Translations under genes and position numbers: made by a program
The notes under the pieces: model-generated
What the model was told of the DNA's origin: nothing
The model's input: only the letters and a program-made list of their open reading frames with translations
The model's database searches: none
Shown: in pieces, positions 43,090-50,775 of the stretch
Layout: each line of letters begins with the position of its first letter
How positions within the stretch are numbered: position 1 is the stretch's first letter
Source: RGIG1927 sp045546275
Lineage (GTDB): Bacteria > Bacillota > Clostridia > UMGS1883
Assembly (NCBI GenBank): GCA_045546275.1
Contig: JAZQCM010000001.1
Location: forward strand, 186,001-250,000
Length of the DNA stretch: 64,000 bases
Direction of reading: 5' to 3'

Positions 43090-44334
43090 ATGCTTAATAT
43101 TAATCCTAAAATTATTGAATTAGCTAAAGAAATTGAAATAGAAACAGCCGATAAATTTAAAGAAATCGATGAAATTGCTGCATTTAATCAGGAAAAAGTG
43201 TTGAATGCCTTTATAAATAACAGAGTCAGCGACTCACACTTTAACCACTCCACAGGTTACGGCTACAACGATATCGGCAGAGAAGTTATTGACAAAATTT
43301 ATGCTGATACCTTTGGCACAGAGGATGCTCTTGTGCGACATAATATTGTAAACGGCACTCATGCTTTGGCAATAGCGTTATTTGCTGTTCTGCGCCCAAA
43401 TGATACACTTCTGGCAGTAACCGGCAAGCCTTATGACACGCTTGAAGAAGCTATAGGAATTTCCGGCGACGGAAAAGGCGGAAGTTTAAAGGAATTTGGA
43501 GTAAATTATCGTCAGGTTGATTTAAAGGATAATAAACCCGACTTTGAAAGAATAAAAGAAGAATTAACACAAGATGTAAAATGCTGTATTATCCAAAGAA
43601 GTAAAGGCTACGACTGGAGAGACACTCTTTCAAGCGAGGAAATAGGGGAGATAGTGCAGTTTATTAAGAAAATTAAGCCTGATACAATTTGTATGGTGGA
43701 CAATTGCTACGGTGAATTTGTAGAAAAGTTTGAACCCAGCAATTTTGGTGCCGATATGATTGTAGGCTCACTCATAAAAAATGTAGGTGGCGGTTTAGCG
43801 CAAAGCGGTGGTTATATCGCAGGCACCAAAGAATGTGTTGAATTGGCGGCATACCGTCAGACAAGCCCGGGAATAGGCAAAGAATGTGGTGCAACGCTTG
43901 GTCAGAACAGGCACATTCTCCAAGGCTTTTTCATGGCTCCGCACATCGTGGCACAGGCTGTCAAAACTGCAGTATTCTGTGGTGCTATGATGGAAAAGCT
44001 CGGTTTTGAGGTTAATCCTACATCAAAAGGGAAGCGTAGCGACATAATCCAATCAATTAAATTCAATAACCCTGATAAATTGATTAAATTCTGCCAGGGT
44101 ATACAAATGGCTTCACCTGTAGACAGCTTTGCAGTACCTATGCCATGGGATATGCCCGGTTACAACCACCAAGTTATTATGGCAGCAGGAACTTTTGTTT
44201 CGGGTGCAAGTATTGAAATAAGTGCCGATGCACCAATTAAAGAACCTTATGTTGGTTATCTTCAGGGCGGACTTACATATGAAAGCGGAAAAATTGCAGT
44301 TATGTATGCCGCAAGCCGATTGATAGAAGAGTAA
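43090..44334 (+). CDS. YnbB-like methionine gamma-lyase family PLP protein
   Basis: A 414-residue PLP enzyme of the Met_gamma_lyase family (YnbB, formerly 'aluminium resistance protein'). Family features: HFNHSTGYGYNDIGREVIDKIYAD, LVRHNIVNGTHALAIALF, TGKPYDTLEEAIG, and the PLP-lysine segment VGSLIKNVGGGLAQSGGYIAG. In vivo role is unresolved; some members act on cysteine or methionine. GAAGGA precedes the ATG. Confidence 0.88.
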   Translation: MLNINPKIIELAKEIEIETADKFKEIDEIAAFNQEKVLNAFINNRVSDSHFNHSTGYGYNDIGREVIDKIYADTFGTEDALVRHNIVNGTHALAIALFAVLRPNDTLLAVTGKPYDTLEEAIGISGDGKGGSLKEFGVNYRQVDLKDNKPDFERIKEELTQDVKCCIIQRSKGYDWRDTLSSEEIGEIVQFIKKIKPDTICMVDNCYGEFVEKFEPSNFGADMIVGSLIKNVGGGLAQSGGYIAGTKECVELAAYRQTSPGIGKECGATLGQNRHILQGFFMAPHIVAQAVKTAVFCGAMMEKLGFEVNPTSKGKRSDIIQSIKFNNPDKLIKFCQGIQMASPVDSFAVPMPWDMPGYNHQVIMAAGTFVSGASIEISADAPIKEPYVGYLQGGLTYESGKIAVMYAASRLIEE

Positions 44335-44380
44335 GGGAGTAAAGGGTTTTACTTAAAAGAATTGTTTTAAACACACAATT

Positions 44381-44410
44381 AATTCAACAAAATAAAAATT
44401 TTGTTGAATT
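44381..44410 (+). other. Perfect 13-bp inverted repeat in the leader of xerC
   Basis: AATTCAACAAAAT-AAAA-ATTTTGTTGAATT, with no T run, ends ten bases before the GGAGGA of the recombinase gene. It could be an operator, an RNA hairpin affecting translation, or part of a weak terminator for the upstream gene. Confidence 0.6.
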
Positions 44411-44429
44411 GGGAATAGGAGGATGTAAT

Positions 44430-45413
44430 ATGAACGTTAATAACGAATACCGCGATATTCCGGCGTTTGCACGGCGTTTTCTTGTGCATATGTCAACTAT
44501 TCTCGGCAAATCTGATAAAACTGTACACGAATACTATTATGACCTTCGAACATTTTTCAGATTTTTAATGTGTTATTTTAACAAAGCTTCCTTTGATGAT
44601 TTTGATACACTTAATGCTTCTGATTTTTCTATTAAAGACCTGGATAAATTAGTTACAGATGATTTGTATGAATACCTTATGTTTATCAGAAATACACGTG
44701 ATAATAATCCAAATGCTTTAGCACGTAAAATTTCTTGTCTTAAATCGTTTTATAATTATATGACTACAAAATCACATCAGCTTGATAATAATATTGCTAA
44801 AGATCTCGAATCTCCCAAAATTCCCAAAAAACTTCCCAGGTATCTTACATTAGACCAATCACGAAAACTTTTGGAATCTGTTGATGGCGAATTTGCAGTT
44901 CGTGACTATGCAATTATAACATTGTTTTTAAACTGTGGTATGCGTCTTAGTGAGCTTGTTGGTATAAATATGCATGACATGCAAGAAAATAGTATATTTA
45001 TACGTGGCAAGGGCAACAAAGAACGAAAAGTTTATCTTAATGAGGCTTGTATTGCCGCAATTAATGATTATCTTGCAATAAGGCCTCACGACGGGGTTAT
45101 TGACCGTGACGCTCTGTTCTTAAGCAAAAGAAAAACTCGTATTTCTAACAATATGGTCTATAGAATGGTAAAAAAGAACATGGAACGAGCAGGTTTAGAC
45201 CCGGATAAATATTCACCGCATAAGCTCCGTCATACTGCCGCAACATTAATGTATGTGCATGGCGATGTTGATGTAAGAGCTCTGCAAGAAATACTCGGTC
45301 ACGAACAGCTCTCTACCACTCAGATTTATACACACGTTGATGAAAAACAATTGCACGAAGCAGTAAGTCGCAATCCTTTGGCAAACACAAAAAAGCAAAA
45401 AAAAGACAGCTGA
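44430..45413 (+). CDS. Tyrosine recombinase XerC/XerD type
   Basis: A 327-residue tyrosine recombinase with an N-terminal SAM-like core-binding domain (RRFLVHMSTILGKSDKTVHEYYYDLRTFFRF, approx. residues 12-45) and a C-terminal catalytic domain. The catalytic residues are Arg in NCGMRLSELVG, Lys in GKGNKERKVYL, HKLRHTAA (His-x-x-Arg), GHEQLSTTQIYTHV (His and the nucleophile Tyr). Most likely the chromosome-dimer-resolving Xer recombinase; no phage or integron gene adjoins it. The start at 44430 has GGAGGATG upstream. Confidence 0.9.
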   Translation: MNVNNEYRDIPAFARRFLVHMSTILGKSDKTVHEYYYDLRTFFRFLMCYFNKASFDDFDTLNASDFSIKDLDKLVTDDLYEYLMFIRNTRDNNPNALARKISCLKSFYNYMTTKSHQLDNNIAKDLESPKIPKKLPRYLTLDQSRKLLESVDGEFAVRDYAIITLFLNCGMRLSELVGINMHDMQENSIFIRGKGNKERKVYLNEACIAAINDYLAIRPHDGVIDRDALFLSKRKTRISNNMVYRMVKKNMERAGLDPDKYSPHKLRHTAATLMYVHGDVDVRALQEILGHEQLSTTQIYTHVDEKQLHEAVSRNPLANTKKQKKDS

Positions 45414-45427
45414 TGCTGTCTTTTTTT
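45399..45427. terminator. Bidirectional terminator
   Basis: AAAAGACAGC-TGAT-GCTGTCTTTT with A and T runs, between the convergent xerC gene and the ECF operon. Confidence 0.9.
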
Positions 45428-46119
45428 CATTTGAAAACTCCGTATTTTTGCTTAATTCTCTTTAGTTTCTTTCCTATAGGTTTATTCATAATAATCATAA
45501 AAATTACGTTTGATATTACATAACTGAGCATAACGGGAACACTTGCCACAACAAGAGAAATATACCTTTGAAATGTAAATAAAGAATCAAGATTAATTGT
45601 TGTGTAAATATCCATTACTAAAGAAAAAACCACACCTGCAATTGCTGAAAATGAATATAACAAAACCTTGTTCTTTTCAAGTAAACTCCTTTTGTTCAGA
45701 ACACCTGCAATAAAACCAATCAGCCCCCACACAGCCATCTGGAAAATTGTCCATGGACCTTGACCGTATTGCATGTTTGAAAAAAGTGCGGTAAACGAGC
45801 CTGTAATAAATCCTGCATCACAGCCTAAATACATGCCTGTTATTATAACAAGTGCCGTTACAGGTTTAAAATGCGGAACAAAAATGAAAATTATCCGAGA
45901 AGCTGTGCATAATGCAGTCATTACTGCTATTATGACAATTTCTCTTGAGCTTTGTTTACTTCGCTCAAATTTGCTGAAAAAAGGTATTAAAACTATTATT
46001 GCCGAAATCATTGCAACCAGCATGTATTTTTCATTGCCTAAAAATAAGCTCGAAGTAATTGAAAGAATTATTAAACAAAATATAGCAAAAATGCTTTTAT
46101 ACTTACTGATATGTACCAT
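45427..46119 (-). CDS. ECF transporter substrate-binding (S) component, probably for cobalamin
   Basis: A 230-residue membrane protein with about six hydrophobic segments after Met at 46119; alternative in-frame start ATG 46146 adds nine residues but lacks a ribosome binding site. The sequence pattern REIVIIAVMTALCTASRIIFIFVP and YLGCDAGFITGSFTALFSN resembles ECF S components. It overlaps the ATPase gene (46103), so it is the last gene of the riboswitch-led operon. Cobalamin as substrate is inferred from the riboswitch and the DUF4430 neighbours, not from the protein itself. Confidence 0.8.
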   Translation of the reverse strand: MVHISKYKSIFAIFCLIILSITSSLFLGNEKYMLVAMISAIIVLIPFFSKFERSKQSSREIVIIAVMTALCTASRIIFIFVPHFKPVTALVIITGMYLGCDAGFITGSFTALFSNMQYGQGPWTIFQMAVWGLIGFIAGVLNKRSLLEKNKVLLYSFSAIAGVVFSLVMDIYTTINLDSLFTFQRYISLVVASVPVMLSYVISNVIFMIIMNKPIGKKLKRIKQKYGVFK

Positions 46120-47653
46120 TCCTTTTACATAGAGTTGAAATATCATCAATGGTTACTGTGTTTTCAAAAAATCCTTTTGAAACAATCGATGCAGTTGTTG
46201 TGTAAAACTTGTTTTTAGAGAAAACCTGGCGTGGTGTGCCTTCCGAAACGATTTGACCATCATACAAAAAAACACACCTGTCAGAAAATTCTGCGGAAAA
46301 CTCCGCATCATGAGTAACTGCAATTATACACATTCCTTTTTCCTTCAACCGCTTTAACAGCTCCCCTACTTCCCTTTTCCCCTTTGCATCTATCCCCTTT
46401 GTTGGTTCATCAAGGCAAAGAATTTCAGGGTTTGTAAGCAGGATTTTTGCAAGAGCTGCCTTTTGTGCCTCTCCTCCGCTTAAATCAAAGGGATTTCTGT
46501 TTAATAGATGAGTAATTTTAAGCTCATCTGCAATTTCCATATAATCATTTGAAACAAGGCTTAAATCATCTTTCAATACATCTTTTGTGAAAACTGTTTT
46601 GACATTCTGCGGCAAAAGCACTATTTTTGATGTATAATTATGCACTTTCCCCGAATATGGCTTCAAAATATTGTTTATAACCCCCATAAAGGAAGTTTTT
46701 CCTGCACCATTTCCACCAAGAACAACAGCAATTTCGCCTTTATATGCAGTAAAATTCAATTTTTTCAACACATCGGAATCGTTTTTGCCATAACGGAAAT
46801 AAATATCCTTGGCTCGCAAGGCTTTTTCACCAAATTGAACGCTTTCTTCAATGGAGTTTATATCATTCTTGTAGTTTTTTCTCAAAAAGCTTCTGCAATC
46901 ACTAACTGATGCAGGCACATCATTTAAGGATATACCCAGCGCCTTCAGCAACCTTACGGCAAAGGGATATTCAACAGCATCGGTATCGAGATTATTAAAT
47001 ACTTCTAAACCTTTTCCTTGGGCAATCAACTTTCCATTTTCCATAACACAAATTTTTGTGGCAAAATTAATTAATTCTTCAGATTTATGCTCGGAAATGA
47101 TAATTGTAATCCCCATTTCACTATTAAGCCTTTTTATCATATCAATAAAATTTCTTGCAGCAATTGGGTCAAGCTGACTTACCGGTTCATCCAAAAGTAA
47201 AATATCCACATCGGATGCCATCACAGACGCAAGAGTTACAAGCTGCTTTTCACCACCTGAAAGTTGGGTGGTTTTTTTGTGAAAAAGGTGTGTAATGTCA
47301 AAAAACTCAGCAGTTTCGGCAACCTTTTGTCTTATTTCATACTTAGGTAACCCCTCGTTTTCAAGAGCGAAGGCAATATTGTGCCAAACAGTATCGGAAA
47401 CAATCTGTGTTTCCACATCCTGTGTTACAATACCGGTTTTTATGCCTCTTTTAATAACTATTTCTCCATTTTTTTCACCAAAAGGAGAAATAGCTTCGTT
47501 CAAAAGTTTTATTAAAGTTGTTTTTCCGCTGCCGGAAGAGCCTGTTAACAAGATAAAATCTCCTTGATTAACGCTTAAAGAAAAGTTGTCTAACGCATAG
47601 CTTTCCTGCCCGGGATATTTAAAACTTAAATTTTCGATATTAAGTATTTCCAC
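46103..47653 (-). CDS. ECF transporter ATPase, two ABC domains fused
   Basis: A 516-residue protein with two complete ABC domains. Domain 1: Walker A GSSGSGKTTL (about 38-47), signature QLSGGEKQLV, Walker B ILLLDEPVSQ. Domain 2: Walker A GGNGAGKTSF (about 306-315), signature DLSGGEAQKA, Walker B ILCLDEPTKG. This is a fusion of the usual EcfA1 and EcfA2. It powers substrate import with the EcfT and S components, and overlaps both flanking genes. Confidence 0.93.
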   Translation of the reverse strand: MEILNIENLSFKYPGQESYALDNFSLSVNQGDFILLTGSSGSGKTTLIKLLNEAISPFGEKNGEIVIKRGIKTGIVTQDVETQIVSDTVWHNIAFALENEGLPKYEIRQKVAETAEFFDITHLFHKKTTQLSGGEKQLVTLASVMASDVDILLLDEPVSQLDPIAARNFIDMIKRLNSEMGITIIISEHKSEELINFATKICVMENGKLIAQGKGLEVFNNLDTDAVEYPFAVRLLKALGISLNDVPASVSDCRSFLRKNYKNDINSIEESVQFGEKALRAKDIYFRYGKNDSDVLKKLNFTAYKGEIAVVLGGNGAGKTSFMGVINNILKPYSGKVHNYTSKIVLLPQNVKTVFTKDVLKDDLSLVSNDYMEIADELKITHLLNRNPFDLSGGEAQKAALAKILLTNPEILCLDEPTKGIDAKGKREVGELLKRLKEKGMCIIAVTHDAEFSAEFSDRCVFLYDGQIVSEGTPRQVFSKNKFYTTTASIVSKGFFENTVTIDDISTLCKRNGTYQ

Positions 47654-48483
47654 TTTATCCCCTCCTTAAGCTCGTTCAGACAAGGCAAAAACGATAGAAT
47701 TGCAACAGACAAATATAACAAATATCCATTATTCTCAAATTTAATTGACGGATAATAGAAAAATTTACCCTGAGAATTTAAAAGACAAACTATAATAATT
47801 GCATCTAAAGCACATACCAAATGAGAAAACAACACATCGTGCTTTGAGTATAAAACATCACTATAGTCGGAGTGCTTTGCGTTTTCAAAGCCACGGGACC
47901 GCATAACATCTGCGGTGTCTATGGCGTTTTCTATTGATAATGAAATCAGCGACGAAAAAGAATTTGTCGCAAGGTTAAGCTTTCCTTTAATAGTTTTTGT
48001 ATCAAATACTCCTAAAGCTTTTTGTGTGTTCATTATAGTTTTAGCATTTTCGGTTACAAGTGGAATGAACCTTAATATCATAATAAAAACAACGCTTAAT
48101 TTAGGTGATAGTTTTCCAAGTATGTATGTGAGCTTGTCCTCGGTGAAAACATAGGAAAAAAGCTTAAACCAGAACACAACGCCAACAATTAAAAGTGCTG
48201 TAGCAAAGCCATAAAAGAGCGCTTCAAAGGTTATACGTTGGTCAAACAAATAGAAAAGCACAGTTTCTCCGTTGTGAGAAAATATGGGATTAGACAAAGT
48301 TATAATGAAAAACAAGGGTAAATACAACTTAATTCCAAGCTTTTTTGTAAAAACCCCCACCGTTATAATACCTCCCAAAAACAAAACCAGAAGTACTACC
48401 GGATTCATTGTAATCAGCGATAAAATAACAATTGATGCAAAGAATATTAATAATGTGATCGGATGAAAATCCTTAAATTGCAT
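47626..48483 (-). CDS. ECF transporter transmembrane component EcfT
   Basis: A 285-residue membrane protein with about five hydrophobic segments and the coupling motif region VMRSRGFEN (ARG-type box: MRSRGF) used to contact the ATPases, plus the equivalent segment TQKALGVFDTKT. Typical of energy-coupling EcfT/CbiQ proteins. The stop overlaps the EcfA start region; it begins two bases after the DUF4430 lipoprotein. Confidence 0.92.
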   Translation of the reverse strand: MQFKDFHPITLLIFFASIVILSLITMNPVVLLVLFLGGIITVGVFTKKLGIKLYLPLFFIITLSNPIFSHNGETVLFYLFDQRITFEALFYGFATALLIVGVVFWFKLFSYVFTEDKLTYILGKLSPKLSVVFIMILRFIPLVTENAKTIMNTQKALGVFDTKTIKGKLNLATNSFSSLISLSIENAIDTADVMRSRGFENAKHSDYSDVLYSKHDVLFSHLVCALDAIIIVCLLNSQGKFFYYPSIKFENNGYLLYLSVAILSFLPCLNELKEGIKWKYLISKI

Positions 48484-48485
48484 TA

Positions 48486-48971
48486 TTATCCCCCATTTTT
48501 GTAACTTTCACCAATATCTTTTCCCAAATTACAGGTGTACACCCATTCTATTACATCTCCATCATGAAGAACATATTCACTGCAGCCTTTGGCAGCAAAT
48601 TGCCCATTTACAGTGTACATCCAACCCGACAATTCTCCGCAGGAAAATTCATAAACATAATTAATTCCTTCAACATAGCAGTCATGAAGAGATTGTGTGT
48701 ATTCAAGTTGTATATTATTCTCTTTTGCCACAGCTTTAAGAGCATCCAACACACTTGAGCCTTTAGATACATTAATTATAGTTTTTTGCAAAATTGAACC
48801 ATTTTCAGGTATGTATTCAGTGTTTTTAAGTGCTTCATCAAGCTTTAAATAGTTTTCAAAAACTGTAGCACAATTAATAGATACCGATACACTGATAAGC
48901 TCCGCGTCCTTTTGATTACAACCAGAAATAATAACAATTAATACTAAAAATAATACTAATACTTTCCTCAT
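48486..48971 (-). CDS. DUF4430 lipoprotein
   Basis: A 161-residue lipoprotein (lipobox VIISGC, Cys18) with one DUF4430 domain. The core motif is SCGELSGWMYTVNG followed by VLHDGDVIEWVYTC. Three cysteines (near 38, 111 and 148) also occur in the homologue at 53225-53671. In animals the DUF4430 fold is the beta domain of intrinsic factor and transcobalamin, so cobalamin binding is likely here (inference from the riboswitch). Start at ATG 48971, with AGGAG upstream and a four-base overlap with the previous gene; the frame is open another 22 codons. Confidence 0.82.
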   Translation of the reverse strand: MRKVLVLFLVLIVIISGCNQKDAELISVSVSINCATVFENYLKLDEALKNTEYIPENGSILQKTIINVSKGSSVLDALKAVAKENNIQLEYTQSLHDCYVEGINYVYEFSCGELSGWMYTVNGQFAAKGCSEYVLHDGDVIEWVYTCNLGKDIGESYKNGG

Positions 48972-50221
48972 ATTCGTCTCCTGATTATTATAACAGAAAA
49001 TATTACAATTGCAACAAAAATCCCCGGAATTGTCCACATATTGAATAATGGTTTGTTGTTTGTTCCAACTTCGTTAATCTCGGTCGTTGGTGCTTCTGTT
49101 GGTATGTTTTCTTCAATAGTTTCAACAATATTATCGGTAGTTGCTGAAACTTCAACTGTGGGCTCAACAGACAATTTGACTTCTGTATATTCATTTATGG
49201 GCTCATTAAATAATTCAACTTCTGTCTGGGACACAGCAAAAAACTCGGTAGGTATTTCAATTTCCATCTGAACCGTTTCAAGCTTTAAAAAAGTCTCTTC
49301 CTCTGTTGCAGGCTCGGTTTCGCTTTCAACGTTTTTCGCCATAGCATTTGCTGAATACACAGGCCCGTTCTTATCAATGGCCGACAACGCACAAACAGCT
49401 TGATATGTTGCCATTACGTCAGTTTCTCCACCTGCAACATGTGAAAACCCATCAGCTGTTTTAAATTGCAATAAGGCGTTGTGTAAATCTATAAATTCAC
49501 CATAAAACCTATTTTGAAAAGCTTTCAAGGCAATTATAACCTGTGCTGTACTTTCGGCGTTAGGCACCCCTTTTTCCGAAAAAGTACCATCTTTGTTCTG
49601 AGTGCTTTGCAAGTAATTCATGGCACGCACAACTGTATTGTTGACATTAACATCATCCATATAAAAGGATAAAGCGTAAAGAACCATGGCTGTGATGTCA
49701 CAGCTCGACTCATCATCAGAAAGAGAAAAGCCGCCATCTTCATTCTGTTTTGAAAGTATTTCCCTAAGAATTGCGTCCTCTGTATTAATACCATTTCTGA
49801 CTTTTTCAAAATTGCCTGAATTTAATGCAATTAACGCCCATATGTAACCATTTAGACCTTGTTTTCCAAGGTTTTCTCTGAAATACACACCGTCATTTAA
49901 AAGATTAATCCCAAAGAAGTTTGTTGCATCGTAACCAAGAAGGTTTAGTGCAATTATTAAGCGGTGCCATTCGGTGGATTTGTTTGCACTGAGCTTGCTT
50001 TTAGTTAAATACTTGCTTTGTACATATTCATTCAATCCTGTTATATATACGTCCTCATCAAAATCAACTCCCGAAACAGTCAGTGCAATTGCAGACCAAT
50101 CTGAATGTGTACTTCCGGGCGAAGACATAAGAACATTTTCTAAAACAGATTCATTTCCCAAAACCACCGTAGAATTTGAAAGGATACTAAAAACCAATAA
50201 AACTATAGCAATCTTTTTCAT
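48968..50221 (-). CDS. Exported alpha/alpha-barrel protein with prenyltransferase-type repeats
   Basis: A 417-residue surface protein: signal peptide (1-22), an all-helical region (about 25-290) with prenyltransferase/squalene-oxidase type repeats (KQNEDGGFSLSDD, TQNKDGTFSEKG, each in the middle of a helical pair), an acidic Thr/Glu-rich linker (about 300-385), and a C-terminal membrane anchor (WTIPGIFVAIVIFSVIII) ending in RRRI. The same barrel type forms the alpha domain of intrinsic factor and transcobalamin. With the neighbouring DUF4430 proteins it may make a split cobalamin binder. It overlaps the genes on both sides by four bases. Confidence 0.78.
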   Translation of the reverse strand: MKKIAIVLLVFSILSNSTVVLGNESVLENVLMSSPGSTHSDWSAIALTVSGVDFDEDVYITGLNEYVQSKYLTKSKLSANKSTEWHRLIIALNLLGYDATNFFGINLLNDGVYFRENLGKQGLNGYIWALIALNSGNFEKVRNGINTEDAILREILSKQNEDGGFSLSDDESSCDITAMVLYALSFYMDDVNVNNTVVRAMNYLQSTQNKDGTFSEKGVPNAESTAQVIIALKAFQNRFYGEFIDLHNALLQFKTADGFSHVAGGETDVMATYQAVCALSAIDKNGPVYSANAMAKNVESETEPATEEETFLKLETVQMEIEIPTEFFAVSQTEVELFNEPINEYTEVKLSVEPTVEVSATTDNIVETIEENIPTEAPTTEINEVGTNNKPLFNMWTIPGIFVAIVIFSVIIIRRRI

Positions 50222-50775
50222 AATAACAAATCTTCCCCATAATTAAGCGTAAATATAAGTTCAATTTTGTCCCCGGGTTTAGGAATATAATCACACATAC
50301 CAACAGATGGCAATTCATCATTCACTGTGAATACCCATCCTGATGTATCCGTAAAGTCAAATTCCCCAAGGGTTCCTTCAATACTTACGCTGTCAGTATA
50401 TTCAATATTGTTTTCAGATAAATATGCTTTTGCTTCATCGGAAATAAAGGCGTTGGAAGTGTCGATTTCTTCAACTGCTGAAAGATAAAACCATTCTTCT
50501 GTTGTCCCTGAATAAATGGGAACAAAACCGCTTTCTTCGAGAATACTTATAAAAATTTCAGCACAGTTTTGTCCAACAAAGACAACCTCTGTTAAAGGGA
50601 CTATTTCTTCTATTGAAACATTCGGTGCTTCTACAGCACAGTAAATATAGTCTTCAATTGGTTCATCATAGTCGTTGATATACTCACTGTCTGTAATTTC
50701 ATACTGCTGAACAATACCTTCAGTAACGCTTGTTAAAGCAATTATGGCAGCGGTTAAAACAGTAAAAATCTTCAT
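50218..50775 (-). CDS. Secreted DUF4430-domain protein
   Basis: A 185-residue exported protein (signal peptide about 1-19) with an acidic N-terminal section and one DUF4430 domain (about 65-185): TSGWVFTVNDELP and PKPGDKIELIFTLNYG match the family core. It lacks a lipobox and any visible anchor, so it may be released or held by the partner proteins. It follows the PQQ-propeller gene without a gap and overlaps the alpha/alpha-barrel gene by four bases. Confidence 0.8.
   Translation of the reverse strand: MKIFTVLTAAIIALTSVTEGIVQQYEITDSEYINDYDEPIEDYIYCAVEAPNVSIEEIVPLTEVVFVGQNCAEIFISILEESGFVPIYSGTTEEWFYLSAVEEIDTSNAFISDEAKAYLSENNIEYTDSVSIEGTLGEFDFTDTSGWVFTVNDELPSVGMCDYIPKPGDKIELIFTLNYGEDLLL

Noticed and set aside
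44430..45413. Phage or integrative-element integrase
   Set aside because: No phage genes, no excisionase and no tRNA next to it; sequence layout and length agree with a housekeeping Xer recombinase.
48968..50221. Terpene cyclase or prenyltransferase enzyme
   Set aside because: The repeats are of that type, but the protein is exported, membrane-anchored, shows no DxDD motif and sits in a B12-regulated transport operon.
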